Origin: Rugalucina vietnamica
Taxonomy: Eukaryota > Mollusca > Bivalvia > Lucinida > Lucinidae
NCBI GenBank assembly: GCA_964017185.1
Contig: OZ024870.1
Location: 34,612,139 to 34,676,138, forward strand
Direction: 5' to 3'
Length of the DNA: 64,000 nucleotides
The translations under genes were made by a program, and so were the position numbers. How positions within the stretch are numbered: position 1 is the first letter of the stretch; the number at the start of each line of letters is the position of its first letter. The notes beneath the pieces were generated by a model. It was not told the DNA's origin. It was given only the letters and a program-made list of their open reading frames with translations, and ran no database searches. Of this stretch, positions 1-11,598 are shown in pieces.

Positions 1-1580
1 TATTGGTATTTGTATTAAAATATAACAGTAATGCCTAATCGGCAGCAGTGATTACAGGTCATTAGGTTTGTAGTACTACATAACTAATCAACAGGAGTGA
101 TAACAGGCGATGCCAGGTACGTTTACATACTATATAACACTGGGACCTTAGCAGCAGGAGTGAGAACAGAAGATAAAAGAGGCGTTTTTGTGGCGTTTGT
201 AGTACAATAAGGTATTGGGGCCTAATCAGTGGGAGTGATTACAGGCGATGATAGGGACGCATTTAGTTCAATATTACTTTGGGGCCTTATCAGCAGGATG
301 TGACTTCATGCGTTAAAAGAAGCGTTTGTAAATAAATATAATACTGGAGATTTATCAGCAGGACTGATTACAGGCAATGATATGGGCATTTGTAGTACAA
401 TTTAACTCTAGTGCCTAATCAGCAGAAGTGATAACAGGTCACGAAAGGGAGGTACGTAATACTACTTAACACTAGGACTAATCAACAGGAGTGATTTCAG
501 GCGTCGATAGGCACGTTTTTATAACAATATTTCACTGGGGCCTTATCAACAGGACTGATTACAGGCAATGATATGGGTATTTGTAGTAATATATTACACT
601 AGGGCCTAATCAACAGCAGGAGTGATTACAGGCGATGACAAGCACGTTCTATTACTATATAACACTGGAACATTATCAGTAAAAGTGACTGCAGAAGATA
701 ATAGAGGCGTTTGTTGTACAAATTATGACCGGGGTATAATTTGCAGGAGTAGTTACATGCAATGAAAGTGACGTTTGTAGTACAATAACGCATTCGGGCC
801 TAATAAATAGGAGTCTTTACAGGCGATGATAGGGGCGTTTGTAGTACAATATTACTTTGGGGCCTAATCAGCAGGAGTGATTACAGGCAATGAAAGCAGC
901 GTTTGTATTAAAATTTACACCGGGGCCTTATCTACAAGAGTGATTACAGGCGACTCAGGGCACGTTTGTATTGCTATGTTAAATTGGCGCCTTTACAGCA
1001 GGAGTGATAACAGGCGATGAAAGAGGCGTTAATAGGGTGTTTTGTTTAACTATATAATACTAGGGCCTAATCAACAGGGGTGATTACAGGCAACGACAGA
1101 GGCATTGAAATGTAGTTTTGTAGAACTATATTGCACCAGGGGCCTTATCAACAGGAGTGATTACAGGTGATGACAGGTACGCTTGTCTTGCTATATGAAA
1201 CTGGGGCCTTATCAGCAGGAGTGATTACAGGCAATTATAGAGGCATTTATAGTACAACTTAAGACTGGGGCTAATTCGCAGTAGTAGTTATACGTGATGA
1301 TAGGGGGTTTTCAGTATGATATATCACTGGCCTTTATCAGCAGGAGCGATTACATGCGATGACAGGGACGTTTGTAATACATAATAACTTTTGGGGCCTT
1401 ATCAGCAGCAGTAATGACATGTCACTATATGGAGGATTGTAGTACTACTGTATACTACAGTATATAACACTGTGGCCTTATCAACAGGAGTGATTACAGG
1501 TGTTGAAAGGGCGGTTTTCATAAAATATAACACAGGGGCCTTATCAACAGAAGTGATAAGAGGCTAAAATAGTGGATTTT

Positions 1581-1642
1581 GTAGAAAAAATAAGTAAAAT
1601 AAAGCGAGTCGAAGACGAACTGTTTTTACTTATTTTTTCTAC
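1581..1642. repeat. Hairpin at the satellite interruption
   Basis: A perfect 19-bp inverted repeat (gtagaaaaaataagtaaaa at 1581-1599, its complement at 1624-1642) encloses a 24-nt loop. It lies between satellite copies 1 and 2 and is not part of the satellite. It could be a separate small insertion or the outer part of the neighbouring TIR element. Confidence 0.7.
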
Positions 1643-1657
1643 GAGGTCTTTAACTAA

Positions 1658-1842
1658 CTTGTAGTATGACAGAACACCAATTGACAGATCCGTACTGTAA
1701 CTTCCGACATCAGGAAGCTACAGTACGGTTTTAATTCCGCCTCCTTCCTGAGTATTAATATGAAGGCCCGCCTCCTCTGATATTAACTTGTATTGATTTA
1801 ATCTTACAAAAACATCAAAAAAGCAGAAAGTCATACTACAAG
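1658..1842. mobile_element. 185-bp MITE-like TIR element inside the satellite
   Basis: The ends are a perfect 13-bp inverted repeat: cttgtagtatgac at 1658-1670 and its complement at 1830-1842. Inside is a second stem (ccgtactgtaacttcc at 1690-1705 against 1713-1728, 15 of 16 paired). It has no ORF. Size and structure fit a non-autonomous DNA transposon; the superfamily cannot be named, and no target duplication is obvious because the satellite copies on either side are out of register. Confidence 0.6.
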
Positions 1843-4800
1843 GGCATTTGTAGTACAATTAAGCTCTAGTGCCTAATCAGCAGAAGTGATAACAGGTCAC
1901 GAAAGGGAGGTACGTAATACTACATAACACTAGAAATAATCAACAGGAGTGATTACAGGCGTCGATAGGCATGTTTGTATAACAATATTTCACTGGGGCC
2001 TTATCAACAGGACTGATTACAGGCAATGATATGGGTATTTGTAGTAAAATATTTCACTAGTGCCTAATCAACAGCAGGAGTGATTACAGGCGATGACAAG
2101 CACGTTCTATTACTATAAAACACTGGAACATTATCAGCACAAGTGACCGCAGAAGATAATAGAGGCGTTTGTTGTAAAAAGATATGATCGGGGTATAATT
2201 TGTAGGAGTAGTTACATGCGATGAAAGTGACGTTTGTAGTACAATAACGCATTCGGGCCTAATAAGGAGGAGTTTTTACAGGCGATGAAAGGGGCGTTTG
2301 TAGTACAATATTACTTTGGGGCCTAATCAGCAGGAGTGATTACAGGCGATGAAAGCAGCGTTTGTAATAAAATTTTACACCGGGGCCTTATCTACAAGAG
2401 TGATTACAGGCGACTCAAGGCACGTTTGTATTGCTATGTAAAATTGGCGCCTTTACAGCAGGAGTGATTACAGGCGATGAAAGAGGCGTTAATAGGGAGT
2501 TTTGATTAACTTTATAACACTAAGGGCCTAATCAACAGGAGTGATTACAGGCAATGACAGAGGCATTAATATGTAGTTTAGTAGAACTATATAACACTAG
2601 GGGCCTTATCAACAGGAGTGATTACAGGTGATGACAGGTACGTTTGTCTTGCTATATGAAATTGGGGCCTTATCAGCAGGAGTGATTACAGGCAATTATA
2701 GAGGCATTTATAGTACAACTAAAGACTGGGGCTAATTCGCAGTAGTAGTCATACGTGATGATAGGGGGTTTTCAGTATGATATAACACTGGGACCTTATC
2801 AGCAGGAGCGATTACATGTGATGACAGGGACTTTTGTAATACATAATAACTTTGGGGCCTTATCAGCAGCAGTAATGACAGGTCACTTTATGGAGGATTG
2901 TAGTACTATATAACACTGTGGCCTAATCAACAGGAGTGATAACAGGTGTTGATAGGGCGGTTTTCATAAAATATATCACATGGGCCTTATCAACAGGAGT
3001 GATTAGAGGCGAAAATAGTGGATTTTGTAGTACAATATTAATTTGGGGCCTATTCAGCAGGGGTGATTTCAGACGATGATAGGAGCGTTTGAAGTACAAT
3101 ATTACACTGGGGTCTAATCAACATGAGTCATTTCAGGCAATGATATTGGTATTTGTATTAAAATATAACAGTAAAGCCTAATCGGTAGCAGTGATTACAG
3201 GTCATTAGGTTTGTAGTACTATATAACTAATCAACAGGAGTGATAACAGGCGATGACAGGTACGTTTACATACTATATAACACTGGGACCTTAGCAGCAG
3301 GAGTGAGAACAGAAGATAAAAGAGGCGTTTTGTGACGTTTGTAGTACAATAAGGTATTGGGGCCTAATCAGTAGGAGTGATTACAGGCGATGATAGGGAC
3401 GCATTTAGTTCAATATTACTTTGGGGCCTTATCAGCAGGATGTGACTTCATGCGTTGAAAGAAGCGTTTGTAAATAAATATAATACTGGGGATTTATCAG
3501 CAGGACTGATTACAGGCTATGATATGGGCATTTGTAGTACAATTTAACTCTAGTGCCTAATCAGCAAAAGTGATAACAGGTCACGAAAGGGAGGTACGTA
3601 ATACTACATAACACTAGGACTAATCAACAGGAGTGATTTCAGGCGTCGATAGGCGCGTTTTTATAACAATATTTCACTAAGGCCTTATCAACAGGATTGA
3701 TAACAGGCAATGATATGGGTATTTGTAGTAATATATTACACTAGGGCCTAATCAACAGCAGGAGTGATTACAGGCGATGACAAGCACGTTCTATTACTAT
3801 ATAACACTGGAACATTATCAGTAAAAGTGACTGCAGAAGATAATAGAGGCGTTTGTTGTACAAAATATGACCGGGGTATAATTTGCAGGAGTAGTTACAT
3901 GCGATGAAAGTGACGTTTGTAGTACAATAACGCATTCGGGCCTAATAAATAGGAGTTTTTACAGGCGATGATAGGGGCGTTTGTAGTACACTATTACTTT
4001 GGGGCCTAATCAGCAGGAGTGATTACAGGCGATAAAAGCAGCGTTTGTATTAAAATTTACACCGGGGCCTTATCTACAAGAGTGATTACAGGCGACTCAA
4101 GGCACGTTTGTATTGCTATGATTGGCGCCTTTACAGCAGGAGTGATAACAGGCGATGAAAGAGGCGTTAGTAGGGTGTTTTGTTTAACTTTATAACACTA
4201 GGGCCTAATCAACAGGAGTGATTACAGGCAATGACAGAGGGATTTAAATGTAATTTTGTAGAACTATATAGCACTACGGGCCTTATCAACAGGAGTGATT
4301 ACAGGTGATGACAGGTACGCTTGTCTTTCTATATGAAACTAGGGCCTTATCAGCAGGAGTGATTACAGGCAATTATAGAGGCATTTATAGTACAACTAAA
4401 GACTGGGGCTAATTCGCAGTAGTAGTCATAAGTGATGATAGGGGGTTTTCAGTATGATATAACACTGGGACCTTATCAGCAGGAGCGATTACATGTGATG
4501 ACAGGGACTTTTGTAATACATAATAACTTTGGGGCCTTATCAGCAGCAGTAATGACAGGTCACTTTATGGAGGATTGTAGTACTATATAACACTGTGGCC
4601 TAATCAACAGGAGTGATAACAGGTGTTGATAGGGCGGTTTTCATAAAATATATCACATGGGCCTTATCAACAGGAGTGATTAGAGGCGAAAATAGTGGAT
4701 TTTGCAGTACAATATTAATTTGGGGCCTATTCAGCAGGGGTGATTTCAGACGATGATAGGAGCGTTTGAAGTACAATATTACACTGGGGTCTAATCAGCA

Positions 4801-6226
4801 TGAGTCATTTCAGGCAATGATATTGGTATTTGTATTAAAATATAACAGTAAAGCCTAATCGGCAGCAGTGATTACAGGTCATTAGGTTTGTAGTACTATA
4901 TAACTAATCAACAGGAGTGATAACAGGCGATGACAGGTACGTTTACATACTATATAACACTGGGACCTTAGCAGCAGGAGTGAGAACAGAAGATAAAAGA
5001 GGCGTTTTGTGACGTTTGTAGTACAATAAGGTATTGGGGCCTAATCAGTAGGAGTGATTACAGGCGATGATAGGGACGCATTTAGTTCAATATTACTTTG
5101 GGGCCTTATCAGCAGGATGTGACTTCATGCGTTGAAAGAAGCGTTTGTAAATAAATATAATACTGGGGATTTATCAGCAGGACTGATTACAGGCTATGAT
5201 ATGGGCATTTGTAGTACAATTTAACTCTAGTGCCTAATCAGCAAAAGTGATAACAGGTCACGAAAGGGAGGTACGTAATACTACATAACACTAGGACTAA
5301 TCAACAGGAGTGATTTCAGGCGTCGATAGGCGCGTTTTTATAACAATATTTCACTAAGGCCTTATCAACAGGATTGATAACAGGCAATGATATGGGTATT
5401 TGTAGTAATATATTACACTAGGGCCTAATCAACAGCAGGAGTGATTACAGGCGATGACAAGTACGTTCTATTACTATATAACACTGGAACATTATCAGTA
5501 AAAGTGACTGCAGAAGATAATAGAGGCGTTTGTTGACCGGGGTATTATTTGCAGGAGTAGTTACATGCGATGAAAGTGACGTTTGTAGTACAATAACGCA
5601 TTCGGGCCTAATAAATAGGAGTTTTTACAGGCGATGATAGGGGCGTTTGTAGTACAATATTACTTTGGGGCCTAATCAGCAGGAGTGATTACAGGCGATG
5701 AAAGCAGCGTTTGTAATAAAATTTTACACCGGGGCCTTATCTACAAGAGTGATTACAGGCGACTCAAGGCACGTTTGTATTGCTATGTAAAATTGTCGCC
5801 TTTACAGCAGGAGTGATTACAGGCGACGAAAGAGGCGTTAATAGGGAGTTTTGTTCAACTTTATAACACTAGGGCCTAATCAACAGGAGTGATTACAGGC
5901 AATGACAGAGGGATTTAAATGTAGTCTTGTAGAACTATATAGCACTAGGGGCCTTATCAACAGGAGCGATTACAGGTGATGACAGTTACGCTTGTCTTGC
6001 TATATGAAACTAGGGCCTTATCAGCAGGAGTGATTACAGGCGATGATCGAGGCGTTTATGGTACAACGTGAGACTGGGGCCAATTGGCAGGAGAAGTTAC
6101 AGGTGATGATAGGATGGGTATAATACATCACTGGGACCTAATCAGCTGCATCACAGGGAGGTTTGTAGTACATTTTATCTTTGGGACCTTATCAGCAGCA
6201 CCAATGATAGAGGCATTTATAGCAAA

Positions 6227-6640
6227 CAGTTATTTCATGGTTATTAAAACTATTGCCCCGAGGTGGCCTGGATGGCCACGGTTGACTATTGCCCGACGGA
6301 AACCACTATAAACTTTTAAGAAGTGTGAAGTTGTCGATTCGTCCTAATATTACTACAAAATTGCCGACTGGGGCATTAAGTTGTTAAAAAATCAAAACAG
6401 ATAAGCCCCTAGCCTTCTATACAGTGGGTCTTATGTAGATACCTTGCCTTATTGTAATGCGAATCGGAAACGAGATCCAGCCTCTGTATGACCATAGCTT
6501 TTGTTGGGACGGACGTTAATTCACAAATACAAAAAGCTTAGGTTCAACAGTGAATTTGTTTCTGACTTTAATATGGCATGTTGACGAAAATTAAACTTAA
6601 CTCAAATACTCTTTCGCTTATTGTCTTTTAGCACATTCCC
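6227..6640. other. Satellite edge and unassigned AT-rich DNA
   Basis: At 6227-6310 the array ends in a short foldback-like stretch (cagttatttcatg, then two cactattgcccg-like words around ggcctggatggcc). It resembles the left part of the palindromic element at 10407. From 6320 to 6640 I see no gene and no recognisable repeat. Confidence 0.4.
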
Positions 6641-7280
6641 TTAAACAGCAGTCACACAGTAGCGTATAACCCAAACGCGCGCCGGGCGTATGAAAAATCT
6701 CAACAGGCTGAAGACTTTGGGCGTATAAATATATTTTGCTTTAGAAGTCACACATTAGCGCCTGCCGGACGTATAAAAATCTCAAAGTTTATTAGTACGG
6801 TTGTGATACGTCCAAGACACGCTAAGCACCCGCTACAGGCGCGCATCGAACGTTCAACGCGCGTTTCACACACGCTTGGGGCACGCTAGTGAAGCAACAT
6901 CTAATAAAATCGGAACGCGCATAGAACGTACACGGGCGTGCTTCAAACGCGCGCCAAACGCGTTCAGAGCGTATTCAACGCGCCTGTAGCGCGCGTGGAA
7001 CTTATTCGGGACGTATAAGTCACACGGCCGAGACACGCCGAGCTTTTCGAAAATTTTTAAGCATGTTTAATATTTTTTAGCCCAAAAGAGCGAAACGCGC
7101 AGAGACTTTTGAAGCGACGTACAGCGACGAGCGCCGGACGTACACCAAAGGTACCCAACGCACTTGTAGCGTGTTTTGAACGTGTTTCCGACGTGCGTCT
7201 GGCGTATGTTGAATTTTGCTATTTTTTCAACACGCCCGGCGCGCGTTTCACTTATACGCTACTGTGTGACTGCTGTTTAA
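6641..7280. mobile_element. 640-bp TIR element flanked by TTAA
   Basis: The terminal 27 bp or so are a perfect inverted repeat (ttaaacagcagtcacacagt at 6641, complement ending 7280), and imperfect pairing extends to about 60 bp on each side, including a shared cgcgcgccgggcg word. TTAA is present at both outer ends, as expected for the TTAA target duplication typical of piggyBac-like elements; that assignment is inference. The interior is rich in cgcg and gcgcgt words. No transposase is encoded: the 81-residue ORF over the right half is only a reading of the TIR. Non-autonomous. Confidence 0.78.
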
Positions 7281-7380
7281 ATGATTCCTACAATGATGGA
7301 TGCATACACGTTTGTAAATACGAGTTGCCCAACAAGGTGAAGAAGGACAGCTAATAGACAAAACAGAAGTAGTTGGGTTT

Positions 7381-7856
7381 TAACACTATATGGACATGAC
7401 AGCCATCATTAGTCATGTGACCTGGATTTGTTATATATACACTTTTGGTTCCACTTTCCTATAGATGCCTCATATAAACTGTGGCTTTGATTGACAAAGC
7501 CGTTCCAGAGGAGAACATGTTAAAAATTTATACATGTACATTATCCCAGAGTGGGGTCAGATTTTTCTCAAAACCATTACTATTCAGTAATGTTGTCCAT
7601 TTCCTGCGATGTTTACCTATAAATGACATTCTAAAATTTTTCACCATTCTAATGCATAATTATGTGACCTATGTTGGCTTTGCCAAAATAGGTCATGGTA
7701 ATCACAGAGTCATGATTCGTATAGTACTTTCATTAATGCTCCATGCCACGTTTCGTTGAAACCAGTCCTGGACCAATATATCAAGAGAAGATGGTCTTTG
7801 AAAAGTTTTACCATGCATGAGCATGGTGGCTATCTGGGTGATGTGATATGGATTAT
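7381..7856 (+). repeat. Dispersed repeat fragment (family G)
   Basis: Phrases such as tgtgacctatgttggctttg, aaaataggtcatggtaatca and gacagccatcattagtcatg recur in variant form at 9290-9590 and 17540-18570. It is an old dispersed noncoding repeat; the 92-residue ORF at 7481-7759 is a chance reading of it. Confidence 0.55.
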
Positions 7857-8262
7857 TTACTCGTTAAAACAGCCTCGGCGAGGCGGTTCTAATGTGTACC
7901 CACAATCAATGTCTTGAGCAAAAAATGAAATTCAAAATGCTTCCGATTTCATTTTTATTTTTTCCTACTAAAAATCACTGTATTGTGCATGGACATGTTT
8001 TCGAAATGTAATATCAAAGACTGATGTGGCCCCACCAGGATTGGTGTGGGACTGGGGAGAACGATATAGTAGTTTTATTGTGTACCCACAATCAATGTTT
8101 TGAGCAAAAATATCAAAATTTTCAAAATATTTCCAATGACATTTTCATTTTTTCCTACTGAAAAAATCACTGTATATAGTGCATGGACATGTTTTAGTAA
8201 TGTAATATCAAAGACTCATATGTGGCCCTCAAGGAATGGATTGGACAGGACAGAACGATATC
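7857..8262 (+). repeat. Two truncated H-family elements in tandem
   Basis: Two half-copies of the H palindromic element (right half: gtgtacccacaatcaatgt, then the terminal catggacatgtttt) lie at 7885-8009 and 8085-8205. Each is followed by a related spacer (aaagact, tgtggcccc, gaacgatat), so the pair looks like a roughly 190-bp tandem duplication. Confidence 0.7.
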
Positions 8263-8389
8263 TATTTCAAGAAACATCAGATAATAATTTAAGGAAGTTA
8301 TGGGGCAAATCTATTGAGCTTTTCGAGAACTGATGAAAACAGGGGGCTAGGGAAAAAGGTGGTTTATTTTTCGGGACGATTGAGCCATG

Positions 8390-8744
8390 CATCAGGAAAA
8401 CATGTCAGTGAAATATTTACCCCCTCAAACCCCACTTTTATATAGCAAAACTGGGATATGCAGGGGTATACCTATTTTTCTTATATTTGCTCCAAAATAT
8501 AGATTGTGGGTACTCGTAATAATCGCCTGGGCGAGGCGGTTCTAACGTGTACCCACAATCTATGTTTTGAGCAAAAATAAGAAAAAAAGCAATTTTCATT
8601 TTGTACTCGTAAGAACCGCCTGGGCGAGGCGGTTCTAACGTGTACCCACAATTTATGTTTTGAGTAAAAAATAAGAAAAATAGCAATTTCCCTTTTTACA
8701 ACTTTAAAAATCTCTGTATGCTGCACGAGCATATTTTTGTAATA
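8390..8744 (+). mobile_element. H-family palindromic MITE (H2) with duplicated hairpin
   Basis: It starts with the H terminal sequence catcaggaaaacatgtc and ends with gagcatatttttgtaata, the degenerate inverted partner. It holds two tandem copies of the central hairpin (about 8503-8575 and 8605-8665), whose arms include attgtgggtactcg and cgtgtacccacaat. The two overlapping reverse-strand ORFs here read the duplicated hairpin and are not genes. Confidence 0.82.
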
Positions 8745-9290
8745 AACCCAGGTGATAAAATCCCGGTTCCCTCTGTTAGGCCCTTACCCATATTACAAAA
8801 GGAAGTCAAATGATCAAATTTCAGCTTAGAAGTTGTACTCCCCATTTTAATTTCTACATATAACCTTATTTACCTCAAAGGATCAAAAGAAAACTTAAAT
8901 CTGCAAAAACGGATGTGCAACATGCCAGTTTTACAATATCCGGTATTTAGAGCGCTAATACACCGTATTTACGGAAAAAATACGTTTTTTCTATAAATCG
9001 TAACTCTTGACAATTTTCCAGTGGATAGCTGCAACTGTAGTGCAAATTTTCGCAACTCTTGGCGATTTTCCGGTTGATAACTACAACTGCAGGGACCTCA
9101 GCTGCAGGAGGGACCTAAATAGCAGGAGGGACCTCAACGACAGGGGTGGAAGTTGAGCCTTATTGGAAACTTGTTGGGACTATGCAAATGGACAGAATTT
9201 TTGTTTATGGAAAAAATGTCCTCAGGGGGTTGTCTGCCGCAGACCCTGGGCTATATACATGTATAAGACCATAATATTCAAACATCTTCT
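8745..9290. repeat. Short tandem motifs reminiscent of the satellite
   Basis: 8745-9000 shows nothing recognisable. About 9001-9090 contains two diverged ~47-bp copies of a unit starting aactcttg and ending in aactgcag or aactgtag. About 9094-9150 has three ~18-bp units (gggacct followed by gcaggag-like words) resembling the satellite core. Confidence 0.5.
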
Positions 9291-9590
9291 TCTCTGAAAC
9301 CGCTTGGCCAATCAAAGCCAAACTTTATGTGAAGCATCGTTAGGAAAAGGAATGAAAGTTAATATAAATGGTCAAGGTCACATGACCAAGATGGCAACCA
9401 TGACTATAAATAGCAAAACCCTTGATAAATCTTATTCTTCAGAACCGGAAGACCTATGATTTTGAAACTTTGCCTGAAGCATCAGTGAATGGAGCTCTAC
9501 AATGTTTGTATAATCATGACCTCCGGATGACCTTGACCTACTTTATGGCAAGGTCAGCTGAGGTCGCATATCCCAGATCTCAGGTGAGCG
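9290..9590. repeat. Family G dispersed repeat fragment upstream of the LIM exon
   Basis: Contains atggtcaaggtcacatgacc, aagatggcaacc and gaccttgacctactttatgg, the same vocabulary as 7381-7856 and 17540-18570, partly in opposite orientation. The 134-residue ORF starting at 9422 runs from this repeat into the exon in the wrong frame and is rejected as a protein. Confidence 0.5.
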
Positions 9591-9701
9591 TTTACAGGAC
9601 CATTGGTCCTCTGGTAATTATTGGTCGACTAAGAAGGCCAAAGTTTTCCTTATGGTATCATTTTATTATCATTATCTTATTCCATTTCTCTATTATTTCA
9701 G

Positions 9702-9904
9702 ACATTTCGGTACAAAGTGCGCTGGCTGCGAGAAGGGTATACCTCCGACGGAAGTGGTCCGGCGTGCCCAGGACAATGTATATCACCTCGAGTGTTTTGC
9801 CTGCCTCATGTGTAGCCGACAGTTGAACACCGGTGACGAGTTCTACCTGATGGAGGATCGGAAGCTAGTCTGTAAAACTGACTATGAATCAGCAAAAGCA
9901 AGAG
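9702..9904 (+). CDS. lhx3: Lhx3/4 exon: second LIM domain
   Basis: A 203-bp internal exon after a pyrimidine-rich acceptor (ttatttcag) and before the donor gtaaat. Its first base completes a codon from the missing upstream exon and its last base opens a codon closed by the homeobox exon. The peptide begins HFGTKCAGC and ends DYESAKAR. All eight zinc ligands of a LIM domain are visible: CAGC, HLEC, CLMC, then CKTD, giving the C-C-H-C / C-C-C-D pattern of two zinc fingers. The [12 protein letters not shown] and GDEFYLMED stretches are typical of Lhx3/4 LIM2. LIM domains bind Ldb-type cofactors. An upstream in-frame methionine at 9652 lies in intron sequence and is not the start. Confidence 0.93.
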
Positions 9905-10192
9905 GTAAATATTTAACTCAAACTATCTGGTCTTTACATTTGTGATGGACTTTAACTTGATTCTTAGACTATTGCATTGCTTACAATATACCAAACCATC
10001 AATGAGATGGCAATGATAAAGGTTCAATAAATACATTTTATTAAATGTTAACGAAGGGATTTAAACATCAAACCACAAAGGATGTCGAGATGGCTCCATT
10101 GTTGCTTATTCCATCGTTTCAAAGCTGCCTAAATTATGAAGGGCTTTATAGCCATCTGAAGTGTGACTTTGGATCTTTTCTTATATCTGATT

Positions 10193-10366
10193 TCATAACG
10201 AAAACACGCCTAATATTTTTGCCCTTTTGCCCAAAACATTGATTGTGGGTACACGTTAGAACCGCCTCAAGTACCCACAATCTATGTAAATAGGTTTACC
10301 CCTGCATACCTCAGTTTTACTATGTAAAAGTGGGGTAGGGGTATACATTTCACGGACAAGTATTAG
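10193..10366 (-). mobile_element. H-family palindromic MITE (H3), internally deleted
   Basis: Reverse-oriented copy. The left end cataacgaaaacacgcc and right end cacggacaagtatt are the H termini. The left hairpin arm (attgtgggtacacgttagaa) is present, but the right arm is shortened to agtacccacaatctatg, so the hairpin loop is lost. Confidence 0.75.
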
Positions 10367-10406
10367 AATATGCCCACAGATTAGAACTGTACCATATGAT
10401 AGTATA

Positions 10407-10573
10407 CAGTTATTTCATGCTTCAGCAGGCAATAGTGCAAAATATTTTCCCCGAGGTGCAGGTACCGACTTGGCAGGCTATTGCCTGAGGCGAAGCCGAG
10501 GGCAATAGCATGTCAAGTCGGTACCTGCACCGAGGTGAAAATTGCACTTTTGCCTGTTCAAGCTTGAAATAAC
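10407..10573. repeat. Foldback (long palindrome) of about 165 bp
   Basis: Left arm from cagttatttcatgcttcagc through ggtgcaggtaccgacttg pairs imperfectly with the right arm running through aagtcggtacctgcacc to agcttgaaataactg. The centre is ttgcctgaggcgaagccgagggcaa. Palindromic structure this long fits a foldback transposon. A truncated relative appears at 6227-6310. Confidence 0.75.
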
Positions 10574-10635
10574 TGTTTTATTACCTAATTACATCTACAG
10601 TCCTGTGACACCATGTGACCAGGCAATGGACAGCT

Positions 10636-10758
10636 GGCCAGGCAATAGAATTTTCTATTGCCTGGTACAATTTCATGTTGTTACCTTGTTACATTGCAGT
10701 CATATGGCATATCACATGTGATCACTGGCCAGGCAATAGAATTTTCTATTGCCTGGTT
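10636..10758. repeat. Two copies of a 28-bp palindrome
   Basis: The word ccaggcaatagaa, tt, ttctattgcctgg occurs at about 10638-10665 and 10730-10757, each a perfect 13-bp stem. The core caggcaatag is shared with the foldback at 10407, so all may come from one element. Confidence 0.65.
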
Positions 10759-11362
10759 CTGTTTCAAAGTATTTACAATAGTTACTGGAATAGATGAAAA
10801 TAACAAATAGCCATTTCTATACAATTTTGATGTAATTAGGCAATAAAAGGCACTAATCTTTCTTCAGAAACAAGACCAGTTCCTACTTTCAAGAACTATT
10901 TCAGGCCAAACTAGTTATCTAATAGATCTAACTTTAATTGTAAAATACGCCGCATTTAAAAGTCTGTAGAACCTGCCTCGAAGCTATCATTCTGTGATTT
11001 ATCCCGTGGCTGACATTTATAATGATTTACAAAGCTGCTTTAATCCTATTAACGACGGGCTTCCTGTACACAAATCAATATTTCTTGTGATTCAATCACG
11101 CACCTAACACAGATTCCGGGCTTTGTTGTAACGAATTTATGGCAAAATGTAATAAACTGTTCCTGAACTGTCATGTGCAGTATAAATGAAGGTATACAGG
11201 AAATGGAGCATTGTTAGATCGGATGTAAACCAGACAATCTGAGAATCATACACGTGTTTTGGTACGAATCTGCAATCTGTACATCAAATGGCTCCATGCG
11301 TGGATTCAGAAGTGAACAACAAAGTGGCTTGCTCAGATACTTTGGAAGTGAATTGTAGTATT

Positions 11363-11598
11363 TGAGCCACCTCGTGGGAAAACCAACAATCTGCATATGC
11401 GAAAACAAAGACGCAGATCAGCTTCGCGGTAACCGCAAAGCTGATTAGCGCCTTTGTTTTCGCTACTCGGATAGTACAATTCCTCTTCTACTTAAATCCG
11501 AAATTTCAAGCTTCTAGCCATCTTCTGTGCTTGTACAGCCCAGTTTGTGTCAGACCTGTTCGGAAACCACATTGTTGGTTTTCCCACGAGGCGGCTCA
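11363..11598 (+). mobile_element. P-family palindromic MITE (P1), full length
   Basis: A 236-bp element with inverted ends tgagccacctcgtgggaaaa and its complement ending ggctca. The 65-bp hairpin at 11399-11463 has arms gcgaaaacaaag...gatcagcttcgcggt and the inverse, with one A opposite A and two further mismatches. There is no coding capacity. Confidence 0.88.

Larger units (their letters stand above)
1..6226. repeat. Higher-order tandem satellite array, about 1,677-bp units
   Basis: The stretch is built of diverged monomers of about 65-70 bp. Each carries variants of ggggcctaatcagcaggagt, gattacaggcgatgataggg and gcgtttgtagtacaat. Monomers are arranged in a higher-order unit: the variant starting tattggtatttgtattaaaa occurs at 1, 3144 and 4821. 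Copies 3 (3144-4820) and 4 (4821 to about 6226, truncated) are nearly identical by eye, while neighbouring monomers differ much more. Copy 1 (1-1580) lacks its last ~100 bp and copy 2 (1843-3143) lacks its first ~383 bp; between them sits unrelated DNA (1581-1842). Copy 4 has lost about 14 bp near 5536. The array continues off the left edge. No gene is seen in it. Confidence 0.93.

Noticed and set aside
1-6226. CRISPR-like array
   Set aside because: The spaced repeats are contiguous diverged monomers in higher-order units, with no constant repeat and unique spacers, in an animal genome.
9422-9826. 134-residue + ORF overlapping the LIM exon
   Set aside because: It runs from a dispersed repeat through the intron/exon boundary in a frame different from the LIM2 frame; the zinc ligands are in the other frame.
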